Origin: Chelativorans sp.
GTDB taxonomy: Bacteria; Pseudomonadota; Alphaproteobacteria; Rhizobiales; Rhizobiaceae
Direction of reading: 5' to 3'
Length of the DNA stretch: 64,000 bases
NCBI RefSeq assembly: GCF_031180965.1
Contig: NZ_JAPSLH010000003.1
Span: 62,001-126,000, forward strand
The notes beneath the pieces are model-generated. The model saw only the letters and a program-made list of their open reading frames with translations. It made no database searches and was not told where the DNA came from. This document shows, one piece after another, positions 1 to 11,525 of the stretch. How positions within the stretch are numbered: position 1 is the stretch's first letter; each line of letters opens with the position of its first letter. The position numbers were made by a program, and so were the translations under genes.

Positions 1-299
1 ACGGGCGCGATGATGATGCCGAAGGCGGCGAAGAAGAAGAGGCCCGCATAGAGGGCATAGAAGCTGGCGAACAGCTTGCCCGCGGTGCTGCGCGGCACCT
101 CCACGAGGCCCAGCCCGCCGAGGATAGAAGCCGAGTGGAGGAAGGCGTTGAGCGGGTCGAGCCCCTCGAGCGCCATATAGCCCGCCATGCCAATGCCGAT
201 CGAGCCGAGAAGGGCGGCAAGCACCGCACTGAAATGGCGGGCCATGCGTCCCAAAAAGGCCGTTCGCGAGATCGGCTTCTGGCTAGCGCGTTCATACAT
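1..299 (-). CDS. Small membrane protein, two hydrophobic segments (C-terminus cut by window edge)
   Basis: This frame reads off the left edge, so only about the first 99 residues are visible. ATG 299 is used as start; an ATG at 308 is in frame as well and no ribosome site separates them. After a short basic N-terminus there is a hydrophobic segment at about residues 23-43, a polar stretch with a Gly-rich GGLG turn, then a second strongly hydrophobic segment near residues 78-99. The helix, Gly-rich loop, helix layout resembles two-TM ion-channel-like small proteins of rhizobia, but no selectivity filter can be confirmed. Function unknown. Confidence 0.6.
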   Translation of the reverse strand, partial: MYERASQKPISRTAFLGRMARHFSAVLAALLGSIGIGMAGYMALEGLDPLNAFLHSASILGGLGLVEVPRSTAGKLFASFYALYAGLFFFAAFGIIIAP

Positions 300-476
300 G
301 CCGCGCATTCTAGCGCGGCACCGATTAACCGCTTGCTACGCTCGCCAGGGGGCGCCTACCGCTCCGACAGCGCCCAGCACACGCAAGAAAGCTCGGCCTG
401 CGCTGCAGCGCGCGTCTGGCTCGGTACTGGAGACGCATTGCGGCAGGAAGGCGAGAAGAAGATCGACGGTTTGGAA

Positions 477-1505
477 TCAACCTGCCGCTTGTGCTTCACG
501 GAAGGAGACGAGGCGCTTGCCGCTTTCGTCCCATAGCACCAGTTTGACGCAGCGCAGGCTCTCCATGATCGTGAGGCGGCCGATGTCGCGCAGGTCCGGG
601 TGGTCCCGCAGCACCTCCGGCAACCGATAGAACGGCACCTTTGCCGACAGGTGGTGTACGTGGTGGATGCCGATATTTCCGGAAAACCAGCGCAAGAGCC
701 ATGGCAGGTCGTAATGCGAGCTGCCGTGCAGTGCCGCGTGCTGGAACTGCCAATCCTCGCCCTCGGCCCAGTGCGTCTCCTCGAACTGGTGCTGGACGTA
801 GAACAGCCAGACACCGGCGGTGGCGGCCATCAAGGTGATCGGCACCTGCACCATCAGGAAGGGTCCTATCCCGATGAGCCAGATGAGGCCGGCGACCGGA
901 AGGGCAATTCCCAGATTGGTGGCGATCGTGGACGTCCAGGGCTGTACCCCTGCGCGCATGAGGCCGAAGGGCAGCCGGTATTGGCAGACGAACAGCCAGG
1001 CCGGTCCGAGACCGAACATCACCAACGGATGGCGATAGAGCCGATAGCGCAGACGGCCCCACCAGGGCAGTGCGCGATACTCCCGCACCGTGAGGGTGCT
1101 GACATCGCCGATACCCCTTTTGTCGAGATTGCCGGCCGATGCATGATGGACGGCATGGGTGCGGCGCCAGTAGTCGTAGGGCGTCAGGGTGAACACACCG
1201 ATGACGCGTCCTGTCCAGTCGTTGAGGCCGCGGCGCGAGAACAAGGTGCCGTGGCCGCAGTCGTGCTGCAGGATGAAGAGGCGAACCAGGAAGCCCGCAG
1301 CGGGGATGGTCAGCAGGAGCCCCCACCACTGGCCGTGAACGACGGCCACCGCCGCCAACGCCCATAGCGCAATGAAGGGCAGCGCGGTGACAGCTATCTC
1401 GGCCGTGCTGCGGACTGGGTTGGGTTCGCGGTACTGGGCAAGGATCTTGGTCCAGGATCGCCCGTCACTTTGTTTATGGGTGGCGGCGGCAAGGTCGGTT
1501 TTCAC
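477..1505 (-). CDS. Fatty acid desaturase (membrane di-iron type)
   Basis: This is an integral membrane acyl-lipid or acyl-CoA desaturase that introduces a double bond using a di-iron centre. The three histidine boxes are present in order: HDCGH, then HAVHH about 36 residues later, then HHVHH near the C-terminus. Hydrophobic segments lie between them. At about 342 residues the length fits the delta-12/omega family. The frame is open to a TTG at 1562, but a GTG at 1505 follows a GGAAG motif at good spacing and gives a more natural N-terminus, so it is preferred. It stands alone; substrate and regiospecificity cannot be read from the sequence. Confidence 0.88.
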   Translation of the reverse strand: MKTDLAAATHKQSDGRSWTKILAQYREPNPVRSTAEIAVTALPFIALWALAAVAVVHGQWWGLLLTIPAAGFLVRLFILQHDCGHGTLFSRRGLNDWTGRVIGVFTLTPYDYWRRTHAVHHASAGNLDKRGIGDVSTLTVREYRALPWWGRLRYRLYRHPLVMFGLGPAWLFVCQYRLPFGLMRAGVQPWTSTIATNLGIALPVAGLIWLIGIGPFLMVQVPITLMAATAGVWLFYVQHQFEETHWAEGEDWQFQHAALHGSSHYDLPWLLRWFSGNIGIHHVHHLSAKVPFYRLPEVLRDHPDLRDIGRLTIMESLRCVKLVLWDESGKRLVSFREAQAAG

Positions 1506-1569
1506 AGGGCTTCCAGAAAGTGTGGGCCCCTGTAGGGGCGCAGTTGACAACGGACGGCGCAATGCGCGC

Positions 1570-1836
1570 TCAGGCAGCGCGGCGGCCTGCCGGCCGGCGG
1601 TTTTTCTTTGCTGCAGCCTTCGGCGCGCGCGATTTTGCGGCTTTCGCCGGTACGGGCGCGGGTCGCCGCGCCTCCATTTCCAGACGCGCCTGCTTCAGCC
1701 TCAGAGTCTTGGCCTCGCGTGCATCTGTTTCCGCCTTGATGATCGCACGCGCGGTGCTGTTTGTCAGATCCGCCTTGCTCTGCGCTCTCGTTGGTGCAGG
1801 CTGGAACAGGGTATCCTTGGTGATGGTCTGGGTCAT
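1570..1836 (-). CDS. Small basic Ala/Lys-rich protein of unknown function
   Basis: This is an 88-residue protein. The frame is open further upstream, but ATG 1836 is preceded by a strong GGAGGAGGT ribosome-binding site and is taken as the start. The N-terminal part is polar (TQTITKDTLFQ), the middle looks helical and charged (KAETDAREAKTLRLKQARLE), and the tail is rich in Ala, Lys, Arg and Pro, probably disordered and possibly nucleic-acid binding. Similar small proteins occur in rhizobia without an assigned role. It ends 65 bases from the desaturase start in the same direction, so co-transcription is possible. Confidence 0.7.
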   Translation of the reverse strand: MTQTITKDTLFQPAPTRAQSKADLTNSTARAIIKAETDAREAKTLRLKQARLEMEARRPAPVPAKAAKSRAPKAAAKKNRRPAGRRAA

Positions 1837-2238
1837 GACGTGACCTCCTCCGACGGCTGGCAAAAAAATGGCTGGACAGAAGCCCAGCCGCCCAAAGTTC
1901 AGAAACAAGATCGATAGTTTACAGATGGGTAAGAGTGCTACAGAATACAAGTCTTTGTTAAAAATAGTCTCGCCACGGTAATAAGCAGGGGCCGTAATTG
2001 GAACGCAATTGTCGTCTATGACTTGATCCGTTGATTGGCCGGGGCTGGCTCATCTGCGGTGTCAGACACGAGCCTCCATCATCCTTCTGATCTTCAACTT
2101 CGCCCCGCGCAGGTGTCACCGACATGCGGCCTAGCCTGGTCGGTGTTCGCGGCCAAGGTTGCGCAGTCGGCGCAGAGGCTCGGGCGCTCGCTTCCGCGGC
2201 GGGTTAAGCCCGTCCGGATACTTTCGGAGACCACGGCC

Positions 2239-2493
2239 ATGCCAATCCGCACCACCAGATCCATCGTTCGCTTCTCATCGGAGTTTGTGCTCTCCGGCCT
2301 CGACGCTGCTCAACCCGCCGGTGAGTACGAAGTGGAGCAGGATGAGGAGCTGCTCGAAGCCTCGATCACCGCCTATCGGCGGGTGGCAACATACATCCAC
2401 CTGCCGGCGATAGCGGTGCCGAGCCTGACACGACAGATGGTATCGATAGACCCGGACGAGCTTGAAGCCGCTATCGCGAAGGATCGGGCATGA
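2239..2493 (+). CDS. Conserved small rhizobial protein, unknown function
   Basis: This is an 84-residue protein. ATG 2239 follows a weak CGGAGA site; the frame is open upstream but that extension lacks a ribosome site. The sequence looks like the small soluble proteins often found in stress-linked gene clusters of rhizobia: an F-x-L-S-x-L-D-x-x-Q-P-A-G-x-Y motif, an acidic EQDEELLE stretch and a C-terminal D-x-x-E-L-E-A-A helix. It overlaps the next gene by four bases (ATGA), which implies translational coupling. No function can be assigned. Confidence 0.7.
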   Translation: MPIRTTRSIVRFSSEFVLSGLDAAQPAGEYEVEQDEELLEASITAYRRVATYIHLPAIAVPSLTRQMVSIDPDELEAAIAKDRA

Positions 2494-2855
2494 CCGCTTC
2501 AACCCGCGAGACCCGTATGCGCAGAGGCTCTGGGCAGAGCGAGACTCACCTGTTTAGTGTCGGACAGATGGTCCGCCTGAGGGGTCAGGTAGGGCTGCCT
2601 CCGAACGCTGCCGAGTTCTATCGCGTCACCGCTACAATGCCGGCACGGGACAACTCCCTGCAATACCGGATCCGCAGCGAGGAGGAACGCCACGAGCGGG
2701 TGGCGGCCGAAAGCAACCTCGAGCTGGTCAGCGCACCGGTGGACATGGGACACATACGCCCCGACGAAAGGAACAATGACAATGGCAAAGGGACAGAAGC
2801 GCAGCAGCCGGGAACAGCGGAAGCCGAAACAGGTGAAGGCCCCGCCGAAGGTTGA
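2490..2855 (+). CDS. Conserved hypothetical protein coupled to the preceding gene
   Basis: This is a 121-residue protein whose ATG overlaps the stop of the upstream gene in an ATGA arrangement. The central part contains LFSVGQMVRLRG and later QYRIRSEEERHERVA, a small beta-rich module reminiscent of SH3/Tudor-like folds that I have seen in short rhizobial proteins. The last ~30 residues are low-complexity acidic and Gly/Glu-rich and overlap, in another frame, the start of the 47-codon gene downstream. Function unknown. Confidence 0.65.
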   Translation: MTASTRETRMRRGSGQSETHLFSVGQMVRLRGQVGLPPNAAEFYRVTATMPARDNSLQYRIRSEEERHERVAAESNLELVSAPVDMGHIRPDERNNDNGKGTEAQQPGTAEAETGEGPAEG

Positions 2856-2925
2856 AAATTCGTTCGGAAACCAGATCAAGCTTGCCGCGAAGGCCGTCAC
2901 GCCGCGCCGGAAGGGCGATAGTTGA
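2782..2925 (+). CDS. 47-residue Lys/Arg-rich small protein
   Basis: This short gene begins at ATG 2782, after a CGAAAGGA ribosome site, and ends at TGA 2925. It overlaps the 3' end of the upstream gene by 74 bases in a different frame. The product begins MAKGQKRSSREQRKPKQ and contains SFGNQIKLAAKA, followed by a basic tail. This matches the pattern of small rhizobial proteins beginning MAKGQ with a reduced-complexity basic N-terminus and a conserved F-x-x-Q-I-K motif. It is probably real given its ribosome site and family-like sequence, but its function is unknown. Confidence 0.6.
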   Translation: MAKGQKRSSREQRKPKQVKAPPKVENSFGNQIKLAAKAVTPRRKGDS

Positions 2926-3055
2926 TTGGCTCCGAAAGCCACCGAGAGCGGCTTCAGCCGGACCGGACGATCTCGGCCTTGCCGGCATGCCAGCCGCCAC
3001 ATGCCGATAGGTCTTCCGTTGCAGCAGCGGTTCGACCGTCTGCGGGAAGCGCCGA

Positions 3056-3298
3056 ATGAGCAACATAGTCACGCTGCACGGCGATAAGCGCTGGAAAGCC
3101 GTCGTCGAATACTCGACCGTCGAGGGGCCGGAGAGTGTCGAGCACTATTTCGAAGAAATTTCGGACCTGCATCTCATCATCGAGCACGGCCCGGACTGGA
3201 ATAGCCTCATCCGCTGCACGATTACGCTGAACCGTCCTGATGACGGCGGGGAACAGAACAGCGTCGAGAAGGCGCTGCATCAAGAGCGGCGGCATTGA
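3056..3298 (+). CDS. Small conserved hypothetical protein
   Basis: This is an 80-residue acidic protein from ATG 3056, preceded by a GGGAAG motif. The recognisable core is a beta-strand-like pattern with VVEYSTVEGPESVEHYFEEI, then LHLIIEHGPDWNSL and a final ITLNR strand. This core resembles small rhizobial proteins of about 60-80 residues found near stress-response genes. The last 15 residues after NRPDDGG are probably not part of the conserved core. It is co-directional with the neighbouring small genes. Function unknown. Confidence 0.65.
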   Translation: MSNIVTLHGDKRWKAVVEYSTVEGPESVEHYFEEISDLHLIIEHGPDWNSLIRCTITLNRPDDGGEQNSVEKALHQERRH

Positions 3299-3404
3299 AG
3301 CTGTTCAGGGCCGGCCTTCACTCAGGAAGGTCGGTCCGGGTCCCTTGACCTCAACTTGGGTTGACATTCCATCTATCGCTCCGGTCAGCAAAAGGAGCTT
3401 TTGG

Positions 3405-3770
3405 ATGTCCGACCAGATACTTTTCCGAAACGTCATGCAGATCACCCCCGGCAGCTTGGAACCCTTTCGCGACGCGGTGCGGCGGGCTGTCGAATTCGTT
3501 GAACAGCATGCTCCGCAGCTGATGGTCCGAACCTACATCGATGAGGACCACATGCGCGCGGTCAGTTTCCAGCTTTACAGGAACTCCGACGACGTGTTGC
3601 GTCACTGGGAGCTTTCGGATCCGTACATTCAAGCCGTGTCAGAGCATTGTACGGTCGAGAGCTTCGAGGTGTACGGGAACCCCAGTGAAGAGGTCGCCGC
3701 CGGTCTGGCGCGCTTCCTCGGAGACCGGGTGCGTATCACGAAGCCATTCGTGGGTTTCTCGCGCTTCTAG
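3405..3770 (+). CDS. Putative dimeric alpha/beta-barrel (ABM-like) protein
   Basis: This is a 121-residue protein. ATG 3405 lies eight bases after AAAGGAG and is chosen over the longer open frame from 3240. The sequence alternates strands and helices: FRNVMQITPGSLEPFRDAVRRAVEFVEQ, then VRTYIDEDHMRAVSFQLYRNSDDVLRHWELS. This is the ferredoxin-like layout of antibiotic-biosynthesis-monooxygenase-type small enzymes. The catalytic residues of characterised members are not conserved enough to name a reaction. It stands after the small-gene cluster and before the ArsR-type regulator; no operon is obvious. Confidence 0.65.
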   Translation: MSDQILFRNVMQITPGSLEPFRDAVRRAVEFVEQHAPQLMVRTYIDEDHMRAVSFQLYRNSDDVLRHWELSDPYIQAVSEHCTVESFEVYGNPSEEVAAGLARFLGDRVRITKPFVGFSRF

Positions 3771-3894
3771 CTCGTGGCCGTCACGACTTCCCTCCCGCCG
3801 CCCGGAGAGGATCTGCGGAACGCAGCTCGCAGGCGGCGGCTCGCTTCAATGCACCCCCGCTTGCGCCGCCGGCAGGATTGACTAATTTCACATC

Positions 3895-4242
3895 ATGCTG
3901 CCGCATCCGCCCCCCGACCAGATCGATCTTGCCACGGTTCTCGCCGTTCTCGGCGATTCCACGCGCCTTGCCATTCTGGGCGACCTAGCGCGGCAGGAAG
4001 GCCGGGCCCTCACCTGCTCGCATTTTTCCGACCTCACCTCGAAATCCAATCTGACCTACCACGTGGCAAAAATGCGCGAGGCCGGCATCGTGCGGGTGGA
4101 GCCGCGCGGCACCTCGCGGCTCATCACCCTGCGCCGCGCCGACCTCGACGCGCGCTTTCCCGGCCTCCTCGATTCGATCATCGCCACGGCGATAAACCTG
4201 CCTCCGCCCGAGAAGCGCCCGGTGCTGGAGGAAGAGGGTTGA
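3895..4242 (+). CDS. ArsR-family winged-helix transcriptional regulator
   Basis: This is a 115-residue DNA-binding protein with a complete winged helix. The sequence LATVLAVLGDSTRLAILGDLA is the typical ArsR N-terminus, SNLTYHVAKMREAGIVRVEPRGTSRLITL supplies the recognition helix and wing. No CxC metal site is seen, so it is more like the non-metal ArsR members that control small transporters or enzymes. It stands alone, about 150 bases before the MipA gene, which could be its target, though no operator was identified. Confidence 0.8.
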   Translation: MLPHPPPDQIDLATVLAVLGDSTRLAILGDLARQEGRALTCSHFSDLTSKSNLTYHVAKMREAGIVRVEPRGTSRLITLRRADLDARFPGLLDSIIATAINLPPPEKRPVLEEEG

Positions 4243-4394
4243 GCCGGTAGGTTCCGCCGGCGCCCCCGCCGTGACCGGCAGCCTGGCGGGGAGTTAATTC
4301 AGTGATTGACCGCCGCAACTTTACAGTTTTAATCAATTTTTACGGACGGGCGCCTAGGTTCCCGGCATCTTCAAGCCATCCTGTGGAGTCGACC

Positions 4395-5216
4395 GTGTCC
4401 AAGCGCCTGTTGCCCGTCCTTCCAGGCTCCCTGCTCCTCGCCATGATTGTCGGCATACCTCTAGCCGGGGCGCAGGAGCGCCCGCGCTACCCCTGGTCCG
4501 GCGACTGGTATTTGACTGTCGGGGCCGTCGGCCTCGTCGCGCCGAAATTCGAAGGGGCCGAGCGCCGGGCCTTCACCATCCAGCCGATCATCTCCCTTGG
4601 CCGGCAGGGCTCCTCGGTTCCCTTCTCCTCGCGCAACGACAATATCTCCCTTGCCTTCATCGACACCCAGACTTTCAGGGCAGGCATTGCCGGCAAGCTC
4701 GTCTTCCGGCGCGACGGCGACACCGCCGACGAGCTCGAAGGCCTTGACCCCGTGCGCTTCGGCGTGGAGGTGGGCGGTTTCGCCGAGGTCTACCCGACGG
4801 ACTGGCTGCGCATCCGCGGCGAGGTGCGCCGCGGCTTCCGCTCCCACGAGGGCATCGTCGCCGATGTCGCCGCCGATGCCTTTACCGACCTGACGCCGAC
4901 GCTGCGCCTTTCCGGCGGCCCGCGCATCTCCTTCGCCAGCCAGGAATATTTCGACGCCCATTACGGGGTCGACGCGGAAGATGCCGTCGAGTCCGGCCTG
5001 TCTCGATACGATCCCGGCGGCGGCATCAAGTCGGTGGGCGCGGGCGGCGCGCTCACCTGGCAAACGACCGAGAAGATCACCACCAGCATCTTTGCCGAAT
5101 ATGAGCGGCTGATGGGTCCGGCCGCCGACTCGAGCCTGGTGGAGGAGCGCGGCTCGGCCAACCAGCTCAGCTTCGGCCTTTCAGCCACCTACCGCTTCGA
5201 CTTCTCGCTTCCGTAA
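4395..5216 (+). CDS. MipA/OmpV family outer-membrane protein
   Basis: This is a beta-barrel outer-membrane protein of the MipA/OmpV family, whose members are scaffolds or pores of the outer membrane. GTG 4395 is preferred because it starts directly at a signal peptide (basic KR, hydrophobic core, cleavage after AGA before QERP); an earlier ATG at 4302 would add 31 unlikely residues. The mature part begins YPWSGDWYLTVGAVGLVAPKFEGA and ends in YRFDFSLP, with a terminal aromatic pattern typical of barrels. Length, about 273 residues, fits the family. It is a single gene. Confidence 0.85.
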   Translation: MSKRLLPVLPGSLLLAMIVGIPLAGAQERPRYPWSGDWYLTVGAVGLVAPKFEGAERRAFTIQPIISLGRQGSSVPFSSRNDNISLAFIDTQTFRAGIAGKLVFRRDGDTADELEGLDPVRFGVEVGGFAEVYPTDWLRIRGEVRRGFRSHEGIVADVAADAFTDLTPTLRLSGGPRISFASQEYFDAHYGVDAEDAVESGLSRYDPGGGIKSVGAGGALTWQTTEKITTSIFAEYERLMGPAADSSLVEERGSANQLSFGLSATYRFDFSLP

Positions 5217-5262
5217 GAAGCGGCCTTCGCCGACCGGCATAGCGCGGCCATGCGGCCGCCCG

Positions 5263-5310
5263 ATCTCCCCCTTGTGGGGAGATGCCCGGCAGGGCAGAGG
5301 GGGGCGCGAA
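5263..5310. repeat. Rhizobial palindromic intergenic repeat
   Basis: Arms ATCTCCCC and GGGGAGAT flank a CTTGT loop (5263-5283), followed by a GCCCGGCAGGGC hairpin and a G-rich tail. This is the class of short CTCCCC-CTTG-GGGGAG palindromes repeated at 10.3, 10.5, 10.6, 11.1 and 13.2 kb in this window. It sits between the MipA gene and carB and may also act as a weak transcription barrier, although it has no T-run. Confidence 0.7.
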
Positions 5311-5488
5311 GGGGCATGTCGTTTTCCGTGTCGCCAAGGCCTTATGTCGCCGGCACCCGCGCTTTTGGGGTTCCCTGGCGCCCAAGTCTTGCCTATAAGG
5401 CCCGCCTAGCCTGACAGCAGAATTTCTCCGCGCGCCGGCCGGCCCTGCCCGTCCCGGCTTTCGCGCGAACAAGACACGGGACCTCTTC

Positions 5489-8977
<3,489 letters not shown>

Positions 8978-9050
8978 AAGAAGAATTGAAACCAAAGTCG
9001 ACAAAAGCGATATTTGCCAGAATCAATTCGCTAGTCGACAGGTGCTCTAT

Positions 9051-10247
9051 ATGGCCAGAAAAGAGCATATCCTAACCGTCTTTGCTGCTTCACCAAACGA
9101 CGTAGCTGAAGAACGCAATAAACTCGAAGAGATTGTCCGAGAACTCAATATCACCTGGAGTCGCCAGCTTGGCCTGAGGTTGGACTTGGTCAAATGGGAG
9201 ACCCATGCGTATCCAGGTATAGGAACTGATCCGCAAGACGTGGTGAATACCCAGATTCCAGACGACTACGATATTTTCATCGGCATAATGTGGCACCGGT
9301 TCGGTACCCCCACGGGTAGGTACGGGTCCGGGACAGTTGAGGAGTTTGAACGCGCTCGGCAGAGAGTACAGGAGCTCCCTAATTCTGTCGATGTAATGTT
9401 TTACTTCAGAGATAGCCCCCCTCTGTCGATATCGCAAATCGATGCAAGAGAACTGTTAAGTGTTCAAGAGTTCCGGCAGAGCCTTGGTGAGAAGGGCGCA
9501 CTTTATTGGCCTTACAAAGACGTAAATGATTTCGAAAAACTACTTCGAATACATCTGTCGCGAATTACCCAAAAATGGAAGCCGGCGGAACAATCGCGGG
9601 GGGCTACCTATGCAAAGGCCAACGAACCTTCAAAAGATGACGGCTGCGCTACAGAGCCCATAGACGAAGACTTTGGTATAATTGATCTTACCGACATAAT
9701 GGAAGAAGAATTTCAGGCCTTAGCCGAAATAACAAATAGGATGCATATATATATGGATGAATTAACAAAAAAGATAAACGACGCAACATCCGAGATTGGA
9801 GTATTGCCCCGTATAGAGCACGACCCCAGAACCGTGCGACAAGAGGCGAAAAAGTTGATGGCGCGCCTTTCATTGGATCTTGTACAATTCTCCGAGCGAA
9901 CCGATACAGAAATTCCGCTATTCCAACGACGCATGAGCAACGGATTAAACGCACTGCTCAAATCAATTCACCTTGGAGCGGACTTTGCGCAAGGCGAAAC
10001 ATACAAATCGGACCTCCGGACTGCGCTAGCAACAATAAACGAAATGAACGACTCGATCAGTGAAACCTTGAAAAGCATCGGCGGCTTTAGAGAGGCTGCC
10101 GCTAGTTTGCCGAGAATGACAGGAGATATTAATAAAGCAAAACGTCGAGTTGTCGAGACACTCGACAGATTAATCACTGAACTTAGGTCTGGAGTGACCC
10201 TGGGAGCAGAAGCCGCTGAATCTATTCAGGACCTGTTAAACAAATAA
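9051..10247 (+). CDS. DUF4062-type protein with helical C-terminus; candidate defence/signalling protein
   Basis: This is a 398-residue protein from ATG 9051; no strong ribosome site is visible. Residues ~5-105 match the DUF4062 pattern: FAASPNDVAEERNKLEEIVRELN, a VKWETHAYPGIG loop, then DIFIGIMWHRFGTPTGRYGSGTVEEFERA. DUF4062 is a Rossmann-like, TIR-related module often at the N-terminus of STAND or WD-repeat proteins in bacterial conflict systems. Residues ~215-398 are predominantly helical and probably coiled-coil. No NTPase, protease or membrane segment is seen. Base composition is visibly AT-richer than its neighbours, with codons such as ATA, AAA and TTA, which suggests acquisition by transfer directly behind carB. 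The biochemical role is unknown. Confidence 0.72.
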   Translation: MARKEHILTVFAASPNDVAEERNKLEEIVRELNITWSRQLGLRLDLVKWETHAYPGIGTDPQDVVNTQIPDDYDIFIGIMWHRFGTPTGRYGSGTVEEFERARQRVQELPNSVDVMFYFRDSPPLSISQIDARELLSVQEFRQSLGEKGALYWPYKDVNDFEKLLRIHLSRITQKWKPAEQSRGATYAKANEPSKDDGCATEPIDEDFGIIDLTDIMEEEFQALAEITNRMHIYMDELTKKINDATSEIGVLPRIEHDPRTVRQEAKKLMARLSLDLVQFSERTDTEIPLFQRRMSNGLNALLKSIHLGADFAQGETYKSDLRTALATINEMNDSISETLKSIGGFREAAASLPRMTGDINKAKRRVVETLDRLITELRSGVTLGAEAAESIQDLLNK

Positions 10248-10294
10248 GCCCGCGCTTATTGTCAACGCAGTGTAGCGGAACGACCGCGCCGGGG

Positions 10295-10395
10295 GCGATG
10301 CCGGCGATATCTCCCCCTTGCGGGGGAGAAAGCGATTTCAACATCTTAGCTGGAGCGAAGCGGAGGCTAAGTGTTAGAAATCGCAAGTGAGGGGT
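10295..10395. repeat. Palindromic repeat element, copy A
   Basis: This element has a CTCCCCC-TTG-CGGGGGAG hairpin followed by a GCGATTTC...GAAATCGC inverted pair enclosing a CTTAGC/GCTAAG pair. A stretch of 69 bases from 10328 is identical to the one starting at 10582. It lies directly downstream of the DUF4062 gene and upstream of the composite unit that precedes the DUF559 gene. Confidence 0.8.
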
Positions 10396-10420
10396 ATCCC
10401 TCGTCAACGCAGCAGAACCA

Positions 10421-10653
10421 CCCCTCTCTTGCACATTCTAAGGGCTTGGCTTCGCCAAACCCAAGAATTTGCTTTCTCCCCGCAAGGGGGGAGATAGAGG
10501 CGGCGCATTCGCTTCAGCAAATCGCCAACCTCTGCGATTGGCGGCAAGGCCGATGCCGGCGATATCTCTCCCCTTGCGGGAGAGAAAGCGATTTCAACAT
10601 CTTAGCTGGAGCGAAGCGGAGGCTAAGTGTTAGAAATCGCAAGTGAGGGGTTC
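10421..10653. repeat. Composite repeat unit 1, left of the DUF559 gene
   Basis: This unit begins CCCCTCTCTTGCA, holds an inverted CTCCCCGC/GGGGGGAG palindrome, a CGCCAACCTCTGCGATT segment, a second CTCCCC-TTG palindrome, and ends with the GCGATTTC...GAAATCGCAAGTGAGGGG element. The same order of parts recurs at 11044-11464, so the DUF559 gene is bracketed by two direct copies. Confidence 0.8.
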
Positions 10654-10675
10654 TAATGAGGGGTATCTCTGCACC

Positions 10676-11038
10676 ATGCCGCACCAGTCTGTCCCGCCGC
10701 CGCACCGCAGCTTCGCCCGCACCATGCGGGCCGACGCGACCAAGCCCGAAAACCTTCTCTGGCAGGCGCTGCGCAACAGGAAACTCGAAGGCCTGAAGTT
10801 CAAGCGGCAGGTGCCGATCGACGGCTACATCCTCGATTTTGTCTGCTTCGAGGCGCGGCTGATCGTCGAACTGGACGGCGGCCAGCATTCGGAATCCATC
10901 CGCGACCTCGTCCGCGACAGGCATTTTGAAGCGCAGGGTTTCAAGACACTGCGCTTCTGGAACGACGAGGTGGTGAAGAACCTCGATGGCGTCTGCCTCA
11001 CGATCCTGCATGAGGCGAAAGGTGGGATTGGGAGGTAG
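10676..11038 (+). CDS. DUF559 (Vsr-like) endonuclease-domain protein
   Basis: This is a 120-residue protein of the DUF559 family, a PD-(D/E)xK-like fold related to very-short-patch repair nucleases. Diagnostic segments are FARTMRADATKPENLLWQALRNR, LKFKRQVPIDGYILDFVC, LIVELDGGQH and RHFEAQGFKTLRFWNDEV. The candidate acidic and lysine residues for metal binding (D in YILDF, E-x-D in VELDG) are all present. ATG 10676 is used; an in-frame start at 10643 would begin inside the repeat. It is flanked on both sides by direct copies of a palindromic repeat unit, suggesting it moved as a cassette. Its substrate is unknown. Confidence 0.88.
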   Translation: MPHQSVPPPHRSFARTMRADATKPENLLWQALRNRKLEGLKFKRQVPIDGYILDFVCFEARLIVELDGGQHSESIRDLVRDRHFEAQGFKTLRFWNDEVVKNLDGVCLTILHEAKGGIGR

Positions 11039-11043
11039 CATTA

Positions 11044-11464
11044 CCCCCTCTCTTGCAAACTCTAAGGACATGGGCGCCGCCTCCGCCCTATGGGCTTCGG
11101 CGGAAAAGCCGCCCAAGTCCAAGAATTTGCCTTCTCGCCCGCAAGGGGGGAGATACCGCCCGCATCAATGCTTCCGCAATTCGCCAACCTCTGCGATTTG
11201 GCGGCGAGGCCGATGCAGAGCGCCCTGTCTCTCCCCTCGCGGGGTGAGCCGCCGGTTCGCCGAAGGCGAATTCATCGTGCCAGTGGCACGATGAAAGGCC
11301 AGCGAACGCCGGGACGCTGCGAAGCAGCGGGGACCCGGCTCAAAAGCGATTTCAACATCTTAGCCGGAGACGCCCTCTCGCGGTGCAGGCATTGCGGACG
11401 GGCGCGGGGTCGAAACCGCGAGAGGCGGCGGAGGCTAAGTGTTAGAAATCGCAAGTGAGGGGTT
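11044..11464. repeat. Composite repeat unit 2, right of the DUF559 gene
   Basis: This is a longer version of the unit at 10421-10653, with the same beginning and the same final GCGATTTC...GAAATCGCAAGTGAGGGG element. It contains extra internal sequence at about 11245-11340 and an insertion inside the terminal element around 11367-11425. It fills the 487-base stretch between the DUF559 and GFA genes; no coding capacity is seen in it. Confidence 0.75.
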
Positions 11465-11525
11465 CCTCTTCGTCCGCGCAGCAGAGCCACTCGCAGCGGA
11501 CAAACTCCGATGGCCAGCAGGAACC

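Noticed and set aside
1951-2238. EcfG-type stress promoter (GGAAC ... CGTT) before the small genes
   Set aside because: A GGAAC occurs at about 1999, but no CGTT lies at the required distance.
9051-11464. Prophage or integrative element
   Set aside because: No integrase, phage structural gene, tRNA or attachment repeats were found; only two accessory genes and palindromic repeats.
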